DNA of 36,165 bases from Comamonadaceae bacterium (lineage in GTDB: Bacteria; Pseudomonadota; Gammaproteobacteria; Burkholderiales; Burkholderiaceae_C), in assembly GCA_947448325.1 (NCBI GenBank), contig CANFMK010000006.1, positions 1 to 36,165 on the forward strand. Reading direction: 5' to 3'. Under the pieces are notes generated by a model. It was not told where the DNA came from and made no database searches. It was given only the letters and a program-made list of their open reading frames with translations. Positions 15,121-23,455 of this stretch are shown piece by piece (positions within the stretch are counted from its first letter, which is position 1; the number at the start of each line of letters is the position of its first letter). The position numbers were made by a program, and so were the translations under genes.

Positions 15121-17883
15121 CTACTTTTTGCCCTTGCCGGCATAGTCCCCGGCATACACATGCATGAACTGAGCAGGGTTGATGTATTTGCGCAGTGCAG
15201 CGTTGACCTCGGCCAAGGTGGTTTTTTCGATCAGCTCGTCAATGCGTTCGGCAAACGCCATGGTGCGGCCTGTGGCCAGTTGCCCCACCAGTCCGGAAGC
15301 CAGCGCAGGGTCTTGCGCACGGGCAATTTTGCGTTCTTCTTGCAAGGACTTTTTGGCGTCTAGCAGTTCTTGTTCGGTCACGCCCTCTTGCACAAAACGG
15401 GTCAGCTCTTCGCGCACGCTGGTTTTGAGTTTGTCCAGATTTTGCGGCGCATAAATCGCATACAGCTTGAGCATGCCCACCGCTTCAAATGAATTGACCG
15501 ACAAAGCACTGCCCGCGCCGTAACTGATGCCTTCTTTTTGACGCAGGCGGTCAAACAATCGCGATTTCGAACCACTGCCGAGCACCGTGTTGGCCAGCAC
15601 CATGGGCACGTAGTCGGGCATGTCGTCTTTCAAGGCCAAAGGCAGAGCAGCCAGGTAAAAGGCGTTGGCTTTGTCCGGTGCTTGTAGCGTGGTTTCGCCG
15701 GGCTTGGGCGTGCGGGGCAGGCTCACCAGTCGCTGGTAAGCCGCCTTGCTTTTCCAGTTGCCAAACAGGGTTTGCACTTGGGTTTGCACCGCGGTGGCGT
15801 CAAAGTCGCCGACCAGCGCCAACTCAGCGTGATTTGCGCCATAAAACTGGCTGTGAAAGCGTTTGAGGTCATCGAGTTTGGCGGCTTTCAAGCGCGCCGC
15901 CAATTCGTCAAAGCTCAAAGTGGCGCGCACATCGCCAGGGCGGTAAACGTCCATGGCTTTGTTCACTGCTTGCGAGCCCAGTCCTTGTGGTTCGTGACGG
16001 TGGTTGTCGATTTGAGCCAAGTTTTCTTGGATCACCATCTCGAATTCGGCCGCTGCAAACGCCGGTTGGCGCAATGCGTCATGCACCAGTTGCAAGACCT
16101 CGGGCAGGTGTTTGCGCAGGGTGTCAAAGCGCACCGTCACGGTTTGCCCGCCCGCAGAGATGCTCATTTGGGTTTTCAGTTCGTCCAATTTGGCGCTCAG
16201 GTCCGAGCGGTTCAGTTGCCGGGTGCCGCGCAGCAGCATATCGCCCACCAGATCGGCGGTCACAGCGTGGCCGAACAGGCTTTTTTCATCCCCCAGGTTC
16301 AAACGCAGCGTGCCGGTGACAGTGTCGCCACGGGTTTTTTTGGGGATCAAGGCCAGCTTCATGCCGCCGGGTAAAGTGCTGCGCAGCGTGCGCTTTTCGA
16401 TGGCTGCGGGTGTGACGTCAAAGTTCTCGCCAGCGCTCACTGCAGTTTTGCCGGTATAGCTCTGTACCAGCTGTGCCACGTTCACGGGTGCAGGCGGCGT
16501 GATGCGGTCTGGCTTGGTGGTCGGCACAAACTGCCCGTAGGTGCGGTTGCTTTCTTTGAAGTAGTTTTGCGCCACGCGCTGAACGTCTGAGATCGTCAGG
16601 TCTTCGATGCGGTCGCGGTTCACAAAGAACAAGCGCCAGTCGCCATTGGCCATGGACTCCGACAGCTGCACCGCCAGCCTTTCCGGGTTGTTCAAAGTCT
16701 TGTCGATGTCGCTGAGCAGCGCGGCTTTGGCGCGGCGCAATTCGGTGTCAGTGACAGGGGACTTGCCCATGTTCTCCAGCACATCGAGCATGCCCTTGCG
16801 CACCTCGGCCAGTTTTTGGGTGGTGTTCAACTCGGCCATGAACAGCACGTAACTGGTTTCGGCCAGTTCAAAGTTCCAGGGGCTGATGGAGACTGCTTTT
16901 TGGCCTTGCACCAAGCTTTTGTGCAAGCGGCCGTTGGGTGTGCCGGCCAAAATTTCGCTCAATGCCGCCATGGCTGCTGCGTCTGGGTGGCCGCCAGCGG
17001 CGGTGTGGTACAGCACGCCCGCCAGTTGCGTATCGCCGACACGGCGCACGGTCACTTCACGCGGGCCGTCTTGCACCGGGTCTTGGGTGTAGGTGACAGG
17101 CAGTTTGCGTTCTGGACGCGGGATGGCGCCGAACACCTTTTCAATCCAAGCCAAAGTGGCCGCTTCGTCCAATTTGCCTGCTACCAACAACACCGCATTG
17201 TCAGGCTGGTAATACTGACGGTAGAAAGCTTGCAGGTTCTCGATTTGGACGTTTTCCACGTCGGTGCGCGCGCCGATGGTGCTCTTGCCGTAGTTGTGCC
17301 AGTCAAAAGCGGTGGACGCCATGCGCTGCCACAAGGATTTAGCGGGGTTGTTTTCGCCCGACTCCATTTCGTTGCGCACCACCGAAAACTCGGTGTCCAG
17401 GTCTTTGCGCGCGATCAGGCTGTTGACCATGCGGTCGGCTTCCATTTCCAAGGCCCACTTCAGGTTGTCCTCGTTGGCAGGAAAGGTCTCAAAGTAATTG
17501 GTGCGGTCGTAAAACGTGGTGCCATTGAAATGCATGCCCCGCTTGCCCAACTCTTGCATCAAATTACCGCGTGTGGGGGTGCCCTTGAACACCATGTGTT
17601 CGAGCAAATGCGCCATACCGGTTTCGCCATAGTTTTCGTGGCGGCTGCCCACCAAGTAGGTGATGTTGACCGTGGTGGTGGGTTTGGAGGCATCAGGGGC
17701 CAGCAGCACGCGCAAGCCGTTGGCCAAGCGGTATTCGGTGATGCCCTCAACCTGGGTGATGCGCTGGGCGCCCTGGCTGATGGTGGGCGCCGAAGGCAGC
17801 GTGGACGAGGCTTGCGCATACACCCCGCTTTGCAGCCCCCAAGTGGCGACCAAACTCCACACCACAACCATGAAAACACGCAT
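15121..17883 (-). CDS. M16-family zinc metallopeptidase, fused double-unit form
   Basis: The track ORF begins at 17955, but the ATG at 17883 ([16 protein letters not shown]) starts a Sec signal peptide ending near VYAQA, giving 920 residues. The N-terminal M16 unit has the inverted zinc motif HLLEH within [13 protein letters not shown], and the third ligand glutamate in [12 protein letters not shown] about 75 residues later. The C-terminal unit (from about residue 500) has the same fold pattern but no HxxEH, so it is the inactive partner half that closes the clamshell. The protein should be periplasmic and degrade peptides. It follows the alpha/beta hydrolase by 32 bp on the same strand, and a possible own promoter lies in that gap. 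No substrate is suggested by context. Confidence 0.92.
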   Translation of the reverse strand: MRVFMVVVWSLVATWGLQSGVYAQASSTLPSAPTISQGAQRITQVEGITEYRLANGLRVLLAPDASKPTTTVNITYLVGSRHENYGETGMAHLLEHMVFKGTPTRGNLMQELGKRGMHFNGTTFYDRTNYFETFPANEDNLKWALEMEADRMVNSLIARKDLDTEFSVVRNEMESGENNPAKSLWQRMASTAFDWHNYGKSTIGARTDVENVQIENLQAFYRQYYQPDNAVLLVAGKLDEAATLAWIEKVFGAIPRPERKLPVTYTQDPVQDGPREVTVRRVGDTQLAGVLYHTAAGGHPDAAAMAALSEILAGTPNGRLHKSLVQGQKAVSISPWNFELAETSYVLFMAELNTTQKLAEVRKGMLDVLENMGKSPVTDTELRRAKAALLSDIDKTLNNPERLAVQLSESMANGDWRLFFVNRDRIEDLTISDVQRVAQNYFKESNRTYGQFVPTTKPDRITPPAPVNVAQLVQSYTGKTAVSAGENFDVTPAAIEKRTLRSTLPGGMKLALIPKKTRGDTVTGTLRLNLGDEKSLFGHAVTADLVGDMLLRGTRQLNRSDLSAKLDELKTQMSISAGGQTVTVRFDTLRKHLPEVLQLVHDALRQPAFAAAEFEMVIQENLAQIDNHRHEPQGLGSQAVNKAMDVYRPGDVRATLSFDELAARLKAAKLDDLKRFHSQFYGANHAELALVGDFDATAVQTQVQTLFGNWKSKAAYQRLVSLPRTPKPGETTLQAPDKANAFYLAALPLALKDDMPDYVPMVLANTVLGSGSKSRLFDRLRQKEGISYGAGSALSVNSFEAVGMLKLYAIYAPQNLDKLKTSVREELTRFVQEGVTEQELLDAKKSLQEERKIARAQDPALASGLVGQLATGRTMAFAERIDELIEKTTLAEVNAALRKYINPAQFMHVYAGDYAGKGKK

Positions 17884-17914
17884 ACACAAACTCTCAGCTA
17901 TTGAAGGTGGCGCA

Positions 17915-17942
17915 GTTATACACCCGCCCAATGGCGTTTCAG
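17915..17942 (-). promoter_or_regulatory. Possible promoter for the M16 peptidase gene
   Basis: On the minus strand, CTGAAA (17942-17937) and TATAAC (17920-17915) are separated by 16 bp and lie about 32 bp before the peptidase ATG. It overlaps the end of the upstream hydrolase gene. This is a consensus match only. Confidence 0.3.
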
Positions 17943-18857
17943 GGCATGGCCACACAAGGTCAGGGCTGTATGGGCTTCGGCAATGACCCCGCCCATGGTG
18001 ATGAAGCCATGGATTTGCCGCTCAAAACACACGTAATGCGTGGGCACACCGGCTTGCGACAAGGCGTCGGCATACATCAGGCCTTCGTCGCGCAGCGGAT
18101 CGAACCCTGCGGTCATCACCAGCGCAGGAGGCAAGTCTGCGTGCGAAGTGGCCAGCAGGGGCGAGGCGCGCCAGTCGTCAGCGTGGTGGTCTTGGCTGAT
18201 GTAGTTGGCGGTGTACCAGCGCATCGCGTCTTGCGTCAGCATATAGCCTTGGCCGTTGCGGTGGTAGGACTCGGTGTCGGGGCGCATGGTCACAGCAGGG
18301 TAGATCAACAGCTGGAATGCGGGACACGCCTGTTGGCCGCGCAATCCCAAGCACAGGGCTGCTGCAATGTTGCCACCGGCGCTGTCACCGCCCACCGCGA
18401 TGCACGCGGGGTCGATGTGCATTTGTGCAGCGTGTTGCACCAGCCAGGCAAAGGCGGCCAGGGCATCTTCATAGGCGGCAGGGAAGGGGGCTTCGGGCCC
18501 GAGTCGGTAGTCCACTGCAAACACGGCACTGTCCGAAGCATTGCACAGGCTGCGGCAGACCGTGTCGTGGGTGTCCAAGTCGCCCACCGTCCAGCCACCG
18601 CCATGAAAGAACAAGAGTGCGGGCAGAACAGCGTCGGCAGGGATGCCTTTTGGGCGGTATTCGCGAATGCCGATCTCAACGCCGCTGTGCTTGAGCGTAT
18701 GGTCGCGGGTGTGGGCCACCGCTTCGCTGGGGGGTTGGCTCAGGCTGCGGCGCTGCAAATAGGCGGCGCGCGCTTCGGGTGCCGTCAAACTGTGCGCTGG
18801 CTTGACGCCGTTGTCGGCCATGATTTGCAGGAATTGACGGGCTTGGGGATCGAGCAT
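17916..18857 (-). CDS. Alpha/beta hydrolase, HSL-like (acetyl-esterase type)
   Basis: The protein has 313 residues. The oxyanion motif HGGGW sits in LFFHGGGWTVGDLDTHD (about 90-105), the nucleophile in GGDSAGGNIAAAL (about 160-172), and likely partners in FDPLRDEG (Asp, about 255) and QIHGFITMGG (His, about 285). These are all marks of the hormone-sensitive-lipase group IV esterases, which act on short-chain esters in the cytosol. GGAGA lies six bases before the ATG. No signal peptide is present. It is the first gene of a minus-strand pair with the M16 peptidase, and is divergent from the orphan BMP gene. The natural ester is unknown. Confidence 0.9.
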   Translation of the reverse strand: MLDPQARQFLQIMADNGVKPAHSLTAPEARAAYLQRRSLSQPPSEAVAHTRDHTLKHSGVEIGIREYRPKGIPADAVLPALLFFHGGGWTVGDLDTHDTVCRSLCNASDSAVFAVDYRLGPEAPFPAAYEDALAAFAWLVQHAAQMHIDPACIAVGGDSAGGNIAAALCLGLRGQQACPAFQLLIYPAVTMRPDTESYHRNGQGYMLTQDAMRWYTANYISQDHHADDWRASPLLATSHADLPPALVMTAGFDPLRDEGLMYADALSQAGVPTHYVCFERQIHGFITMGGVIAEAHTALTLCGHALKRHWAGV

Positions 18858-18924
18858 GATGAGTCTCCGTGGGCTGTTGATTTTTCACTTTAATGCACCA
18901 GCGTGGCCTCGGCTGTCATGTCTG

Positions 18925-18930
18925 TAAAAT
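18925..18930 (+). promoter_or_regulatory. -10-like TAAAAT for the orphan BMP gene
   Basis: TAAAAT lies seven bases before the left arm of the leader hairpin, so the predicted RNA would begin at or just before it. No convincing -35 is seen at 16-18 bp. Confidence 0.35.
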
Positions 18931-18936
18931 ACCCCC

Positions 18937-18979
18937 AAGGCCCGCGCTCCGGCGGGCTTTGCTTTTATTCACCCGGAGC
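18937..18979 (+). promoter_or_regulatory. Structured leader: terminator-like hairpin plus loop-complementary segment
   Basis: AAGGCCCGC (18937-18945) pairs with GCGGGCTTT (18952-18960) over nine bp with one G-U, leaving loop GCTCCG, followed by GCTTTTATT. The loop and its flanking G, GCTCCGG (18946-18952), is perfectly complementary to CCGGAGC (18973-18979), which lies just before the AGAGGA ribosome site. The two pairings could form an H-type pseudoknot or alternative structures. No plus-strand gene ends upstream for nearly 3.9 kb, so it is not simply the terminator of a preceding gene. Known riboswitch classes are not recognised. Confidence 0.45.
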
Positions 18980-18995
18980 CATGTAGAGGACTACC

Positions 18996-20066
18996 ATGTA
19001 TAAAAACCTCGCAGCCGTGATCGCGGCCGCCTGCTTTTTCTCAACTTCCCCCACCCTGCACGCCCAGCCGCTCAAAGCGGGCTTTGTCTATGTCTCGCCC
19101 ATCACCGAAGCCGGTTGGACGCGCCAGCACGAAGAAGGCCGCAAAGCCGTCGACAAGGCCTTGGGCACCACCGTCAAAACCACCTTCGTGGAGAACGTGG
19201 CCGAGGGTGCCGATGCCGAGCGTGTGATCCGCGACTTGGCGCGCGAAGGCCACAAAATCATCTTCACCCCCAGCTTTGGCTACATGGAGCCTACGCTCAA
19301 AGTGGCGCAAGAGTTCCCGGATGTGAAGTTCGAGTCCATCACTGGCTACAAAACCGCGCCCAACGTCGCCGCGGCCAATGCCCGTTATTACGAAGGCCGC
19401 TACCTGGCGGGTGTGGCCGCAGGCCGCATGACGCGCACCGATTTGGCCGGTTATGTGGCGGGTTTTCCGATCCCTGAAGTTTTGCAAGGTATCAATGCTT
19501 TCACTTTGGGCATGCGCTCGGTGAATCCGCGCGCCCAGGTCAAAGTGGTGTGGTTGAACCTGTGGTTTGATCCGAGCAAAGAGCGCGAAGCGGCCATGAC
19601 GCTCTTCAACCAAAACGTGGACGTGATTGCTTTCCATACCGGCTCCACCGCGGTGATGGCCGCCGCCCAAGAGCGCGGCAAAATGGCCGTGGCCTACCAC
19701 TCCGACATGCGGCAAGTCGCGCCCGACGCACAGATCATCGCGGTGACCCACGAGTGGGGCGCGTATTACACGTCGCGCGTCAAGGCGGTGCAAACCGGCC
19801 AATGGCAAACCGGAAACGTCTGGGGCGGTGTGAAAGAAGGCATGGTGCGAGTGGGTGACTTTGGTCCCCAAGTGCCCAAAGCCGTGCAGCAAGAAGTGCT
19901 GGCCAAACAAAAACAAGTGGCCAGCGGCCAGCTCAATCCCTTTGCCGGGCCGATCTCCGACAACGAAGGCAAGTGGGTGGTGCCGGCAGGTCAGGTTTTG
20001 AGCGATGCGCAGATTTTGGGAATGAACTATTTGGTGGCGGGTGTGCAGGGCAAGGTCGCCAAATAA
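18996..20066 (+). CDS. BMP-family periplasmic binding protein, orphan (no adjacent permease/ATPase)
   Basis: The protein has 356 residues. It has a type I signal peptide (MYKNLAAVIAAACFF, cleavage near LHAQP) and no lipobox, unlike the paralogue in the importer operon. The BMP fold shows FVYVSPITEAGWTRQHEEG, PSFGYMEPTLKVA, SITGYKTAPN and FPIPEVLQGINAFTLGM. Side by side with the first BMP protein it is clearly related throughout (roughly 40-50 % by eye). It probably delivers a purine or nucleoside to the same importer or widens its range. AGAGGA lies five bases before the ATG. Its neighbours are a divergent esterase and the nitrile hydratase operon, neither obviously linked. Confidence 0.88.
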   Translation: MYKNLAAVIAAACFFSTSPTLHAQPLKAGFVYVSPITEAGWTRQHEEGRKAVDKALGTTVKTTFVENVAEGADAERVIRDLAREGHKIIFTPSFGYMEPTLKVAQEFPDVKFESITGYKTAPNVAAANARYYEGRYLAGVAAGRMTRTDLAGYVAGFPIPEVLQGINAFTLGMRSVNPRAQVKVVWLNLWFDPSKEREAAMTLFNQNVDVIAFHTGSTAVMAAAQERGKMAVAYHSDMRQVAPDAQIIAVTHEWGAYYTSRVKAVQTGQWQTGNVWGGVKEGMVRVGDFGPQVPKAVQQEVLAKQKQVASGQLNPFAGPISDNEGKWVVPAGQVLSDAQILGMNYLVAGVQGKVAK

Positions 20067-20169
20067 TTGGCTCGGATCAGAGTTCCAACCCAGACCGATG
20101 CATCAGGCGCGTCTTCATGACTGCAGGCACCGCTGCCTGGGGTAGCAAATTGCCGATCTGCTCCACGTG

Positions 20170-20209
20170 GTGGCGTGAAATTCGATCCCATGCCACTGAG
20201 AATCGAATT
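20170..20209. promoter_or_regulatory. Interlocked double dyad in the nitrile hydratase leader
   Basis: Two inverted repeats are interleaved: GTGGCGTG (20170-20177) with CATGCCAC (20189-20196), eight pairs with one G-T, and AATTCGAT (20179-20186) with ATCGAATT (20202-20209), eight perfect pairs. The order A-B-A'-B' means the two hairpins exclude each other or form a pseudoknot in RNA; in DNA they could be overlapping operators. It lies 65 bases before the nthA start. No known family is recognised. Confidence 0.4.
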
Positions 20210-20273
20210 GTTGTCTATGATCTTCTCGAAGTTCTTGTTCATTTGAGGCAACGGCTTTTTGAGGAGATCCCTT

Positions 20274-20903
20274 TTGAGCGACCACCATCACCATCACACG
20301 CATGGGCCCGACGAGGCCAGCCACCTCAGCGAGATGGACGTGCGCGTGCGCGCCTTAGAAACCTTGTTGACCCGCAAAGGCTACGTGGACCCGGCTGCGC
20401 TGGACCGCATCATCGAAATTTACGAAACCGAGGTGGGCCCCCACAATGGGGCTCGCGTGGTGGCCAAGGCTTGGAGCGACCCTGACTTTCACGATTGGCT
20501 CTTGCGTGACGCCACCGCCGCCATAGCCTCACTGGGTTACAGCGGTCGGCAAGGTGAACATATGGTGGCTGTTGCCAACACGCCTGAGGTGCACAACATG
20601 GTGGTTTGCACGCTGTGCAGTTGCTACCCTTGGCCCATTTTGGGTTTGCCTCCGGTTTGGTACAAAAGTGCCGCTTACCGAGCCAAAGCGGTGATGGACC
20701 CTCGCGGTGTGCTGGCCGATTTTGGCGTGACCCTTCCCGAACAAACCTCCTTCAGGGTTTGGGACTCGACCGCCGAAGTGCGCTATCTGGTCCTGCCGAT
20801 GCGCCCCTCCGGTACCGAGCATCTGAACGAGGCGCAGTTGGCGCAGTGCGTCACCCGCAACTCCATGATTGGCACTGGCCTGGCTTTGAAGGAGCCGGCA
20901 TGA
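20274..20903 (+). CDS. nthA: Nitrile hydratase alpha subunit, cobalt type
   Basis: I place the start at the TTG at 20274, because GAGGAG (20261-20266) is seven bases before it; the track start at 20259 would translate through that ribosome site. The result has 209 residues, standard for the alpha subunit. The metal-claw motif [11 protein letters not shown] (about 110-120) is present, with threonine rather than serine in C-T-L-C-S-C, the sign of a cobalt enzyme. [15 protein letters not shown] and the [14 protein letters not shown] segment also match the family. The N-terminus [10 protein letters not shown] is histidine rich. With the beta subunit it hydrates nitriles to amides in the cytosol; the claw cysteines are normally oxidised after translation. 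It overlaps the beta gene by ATGA. Confidence 0.93.
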   Translation: MSDHHHHHTHGPDEASHLSEMDVRVRALETLLTRKGYVDPAALDRIIEIYETEVGPHNGARVVAKAWSDPDFHDWLLRDATAAIASLGYSGRQGEHMVAVANTPEVHNMVVCTLCSCYPWPILGLPPVWYKSAAYRAKAVMDPRGVLADFGVTLPEQTSFRVWDSTAEVRYLVLPMRPSGTEHLNEAQLAQCVTRNSMIGTGLALKEPA

Positions 20904-21574
20904 ACGGCGTTCACGACATGGGGGGGATGCAAGGCTTTGGCCGGGTGATGCCAGAGCCTGAGGAGCCTTTGTTTCATGCGCCCTGGGAAAGCCGTGCCAT
21001 GGCGGTCACGGTGGCCATGGGGGCAAGTGGACAATGGAATATAGACTTGGCGCGGTCCGCCCGTGAATCTTTGCCGCCCTCTGTTTATTTGTCCAGCAGT
21101 TACTATGAAATCTGGATTCGTGCACTGGAGCAACTGACGCTGTCACGCGGCATGGTCACCGCGAGCGAATTGGCCAGCGGTCAACTGCAAGAGCCGCCAA
21201 GCCCCGTCGCCCGCGTTTGGAGATTGGACACGGTTGATGCGGCGCTGGCCGCAGGCTCGCCAACTGCGCGCGATGCCACCAGTCCAGCGCGTTTTGCGGT
21301 CGGACAAATCGTGCGTGCCCGCAACATCCACCCACAAGGCCACACGCGGTTGCCACGCTATGTGCGCGGTCATACGGGCAAAGTGGTCATGGTGCACGGC
21401 GCGCATGTCTATCCCGACAGCCATGTCGACAGAGCCCTTCCACCCTTCAATACGGATGCCCAATGGCTTTACACCGTGGTGTTTGATGGACCTGAGCTGT
21501 GGGGTGAGGGCGCTGATCCTCAAGTGCAGGTCAGTGTGGACGCCTGGGAACCCTATTTGGAAGAGGTTCTGTGA
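20900..21574 (+). CDS. nthB: Nitrile hydratase beta subunit
   Basis: The ATG at 20900 overlaps the alpha stop (ATGA) and has AAGGAG five bases upstream; the track ORF from 20606 is an artefact running through nthA. The protein has 224 residues, as usual. [16 protein letters not shown] is the classic beta start. The middle part [20 protein letters not shown] and the C-terminal barrel ([36 protein letters not shown], and [15 protein letters not shown]) are all conserved family elements. It forms the heterodimer/tetramer with NthA and lines the active site. It is followed directly by the accessory gene. Confidence 0.94.
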   Translation: MNGVHDMGGMQGFGRVMPEPEEPLFHAPWESRAMAVTVAMGASGQWNIDLARSARESLPPSVYLSSSYYEIWIRALEQLTLSRGMVTASELASGQLQEPPSPVARVWRLDTVDAALAAGSPTARDATSPARFAVGQIVRARNIHPQGHTRLPRYVRGHTGKVVMVHGAHVYPDSHVDRALPPFNTDAQWLYTVVFDGPELWGEGADPQVQVSVDAWEPYLEEVL

Positions 21575-21975
21575 TGAATGTCGTTACAACACCCTCGACT
21601 CAGCTCACGCTCGACGACATCGCGCGCCAATGTGCTGGAGGCTTGCCATTGCCGTCCCTGAATGAGGGATTTGTGTTTGCGCAGCCTTGGCAAGCGCATG
21701 CATTTGCCATGACATTGCAGTTGCATGAAAAAGGTGTCTTCACCTGGCCTGAGTGGGCCGCAGCCCTCACCCATGAAATTCGCCAAGCCCAGGCCCTTGG
21801 CGACAACGATGATGGGCACCACTACTACACGCATTGGCTCAATGCTTTGGAGAAGATGGTGATCGAACACCAACTGGGCACCCCAGAGCAGATCCATGAT
21901 CTTGAGCATGCTTGGCAGGATGCTGCTGCGCGCACGCCGCATGGCCACCCCATTGTTTTAGACGCCTCGAACTGA
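21574..21975 (+). CDS. Nitrile hydratase accessory (activator) protein
   Basis: The gene starts at the ATG at 21574, sharing TGATG with the nthB stop; the GTG at 21571 is an alternative that adds one residue. The protein has 133 residues. It carries the family pattern FAQPWQAHAFAMTLQLHEKG (about 36-55) and FTWPEWAAALTHEI (about 58-71), then GHHYYTHWLNALEKMV. This resembles the N-terminal half of the beta subunit. Such proteins (p14K/NhlE-like) insert cobalt and help cysteine oxidation of the alpha subunit by subunit exchange. It completes a compact nthA-nthB-accessory operon. No amidase follows. Confidence 0.88.
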   Translation: MNVVTTPSTQLTLDDIARQCAGGLPLPSLNEGFVFAQPWQAHAFAMTLQLHEKGVFTWPEWAAALTHEIRQAQALGDNDDGHHYYTHWLNALEKMVIEHQLGTPEQIHDLEHAWQDAAARTPHGHPIVLDASN

Positions 21976-22302
21976 GCCGTGTGTCTATCCAAGAGGTGTT
22001 TTCAAGTGTGAATTCCCTTGTCAGCTGTGTCACGCGTTGGCAACGGCGGCTGATGTGAAGCAAGCCATGGATGGTATGAAAAAATCAGACCAAATTTTGG
22101 CATCTTGATAGAAAACAAAGCACAACTGGTTCGTCAACGAGGCTGTGGAATTCAAAAAGAGGAATCGTTGGCAATGTCCATCCCTTCGGATTCCAACATC
22201 GAGCCAATCACCCTCGGATGTTATGGAGATATGGCATCATCATCTAAGCAGATGGCCGTCAACGACACGGGTGACGGCACAACCCAAAATGGAGACATTC
22301 GC
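21976..22302. other. 327-bp gap before the second Bug gene
   Basis: No convincing gene is seen. The track extends the next ORF back to a TTG at 22105, but that stretch lacks a ribosome site and resembles no Bug N-terminus. It is more AT-rich than its surroundings. A hairpin is possible at 22192-22227, where TCCAACATC-GAG faces CTCGGATGTTATGGA with small bulges. The near-palindrome CCAAATTTTGG lies at about 22090-22100. A promoter for the Bug gene is expected here but none stands out. Confidence 0.4.
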
Positions 22303-23310
22303 ATGACACATCAAAAACGTGATTCCATCAGTCGACGCGATGCGATTGCAGCCAGCCTGGCCGCCATGGCCTGGCCCGGCGGTACGTTCGCTCAGGCCGC
22401 GGACTGGAAACCCACCAAACCTATCCGCCTGATTTGCGGCCAAGCGCCTGGCGCATCCACAGACGCGACGGCGCGGGCCTATTCCGACTACTTTTCTCAG
22501 AAGTTGGGCGTGCCGGTCACGGTGGAGAACAAGCCCGGCGGTGTCGGCATGGTAGCTGGTGAAGCCGTCGCGCGCTCAACACCAGACGGTACAACGCTGT
22601 TGGTGTCCCTGCAAAGCGTGATGGCCCAGATGCCCGTGCTCATCAAAAAGCCTGCAATCGACCCCGACAAGGACCTGCTGCCCATCGCCGCGATTGGCGT
22701 GGGCCCGGTCGTGGCCTCGACGCACAAGGACTTTCCAGCCAGGACGATCCAGGAGTTGGTCGCGCTGTCCAAAAAGAAGCCTGTGAATGTAGGCAACTAC
22801 GCCATCGGATCCGGATGGCAGATGATGCTTGCCCAGTTGGTCAAGGACACTGGCGCTCAACTGAACGTCGTCAACTACCGCGGTACCGGCGCGATGGTCA
22901 CCGATCTGTATGCGGGTCACATTGACATCGGCGCGGGTTCGCTAGCGGGGCTGGCCGGTGGACTGGAAAAGGGCTTGATCAAGCCGATGGTGATCGTGGT
23001 CGGCTCGCGTTCAAGCAAGTTACCGGGTGTCCCCACCTGGGTGGACGCCGGCTTCAGGGGTCCGGCCTATGAGGATCTGGCCGAGATGAACATCCTGATG
23101 GCGCCAGCAGGCACCCCGCAAATCATCATTGACACACTGGCGCGCCTGGTTGCGGCTTCGGTCACCGACTCTGCGCGCATGAAGTCGGTGCGCGAGACCC
23201 TGGGCGCAGAAGACACGCCGCTGGTCGGCGCGGAGTTGCAGCACTTCATCAGCCGCTCTTGGCCGACCTACCGCAAACTGTCGCGTGAGATGGGGCTGGC
23301 GGCCGAGTAG
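22303..23310 (+). CDS. Bug-family (TctC-like) solute-binding protein, downstream of nitrile hydratase
   Basis: I choose the ATG at 22303, with GGAGA seven bases upstream, over the track start at 22105. The protein has 335 residues. The N-terminus DSISRRDAIAASLAAMAWPGG has a twin-arginine pattern and cleavage near TFAQA, so export may be by Tat. The mature part shows KPIRLICGQAPGASTDATAR, PVTVENKPGGVGMVAGEAVA and VNYRGTGAMVTDLYAGHID, matching the Bug fold. ICGQAPGAST replaces the usual VPFAAGG-type loop, so the ligand pocket may be atypical. It is on the same strand as the nitrile hydratase genes, 327 bp downstream, so a nitrile, amide or acid ligand is only a guess. No TctAB genes are near. 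Confidence 0.85.
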   Translation: MTHQKRDSISRRDAIAASLAAMAWPGGTFAQAADWKPTKPIRLICGQAPGASTDATARAYSDYFSQKLGVPVTVENKPGGVGMVAGEAVARSTPDGTTLLVSLQSVMAQMPVLIKKPAIDPDKDLLPIAAIGVGPVVASTHKDFPARTIQELVALSKKKPVNVGNYAIGSGWQMMLAQLVKDTGAQLNVVNYRGTGAMVTDLYAGHIDIGAGSLAGLAGGLEKGLIKPMVIVVGSRSSKLPGVPTWVDAGFRGPAYEDLAEMNILMAPAGTPQIIIDTLARLVAASVTDSARMKSVRETLGAEDTPLVGAELQHFISRSWPTYRKLSREMGLAAE

Positions 23311-23431
23311 TCGTGCGACGCAGTGCGCACATCTACCCTCGTCACATGCTGCTGTGGACCTGCACGTTGACGCTTGGGTCTCACTGTATCGGGTAAAAAG
23401 CTGAGGATCCCGCCAAGCCCAGAAAGTTGGG

Positions 23432-23455
23432 GACTTGAGGCCTTGGGCTCAAGTC
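23432..23455. other. Inverted repeat at the end of the HisD-like gene
   Basis: GACTTGAG (23432-23439) and CTCAAGTC (23448-23455) form an eight-pair perfect dyad with an eight-base loop, between two convergent genes and overlapping the HisD-like stop. There is no T-tract on either strand, so it is at best a weak or factor-dependent terminator or a 3'-end stabiliser. Confidence 0.3.

Noticed and set aside
16816-17904. 362-aa plus-strand ORF opposite the M16 peptidase
   Set aside because: It is antisense to the zinc-site half of a well-supported peptidase and has no recognisable domain or ribosome site.
17901-18893. 330-aa plus-strand ORF opposite the alpha/beta hydrolase
   Set aside because: It mirrors the esterase gene, whose HGGGW and GDSAGG motifs are on the minus strand.
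18937-18979. Known riboswitch class (preQ1, SAM-II, guanidine-III, purine) before the orphan BMP gene
   Set aside because: The consensus bases of those classes that I can recall are not present; only the generic pseudoknot-like topology fits, so no class is assigned.
20606-20899. Long N-terminal extension of the nitrile hydratase beta subunit
   Set aside because: It overlaps nthA in another frame; the conserved beta start MNGVHDMGG and a good ribosome site fix the start at 20900.
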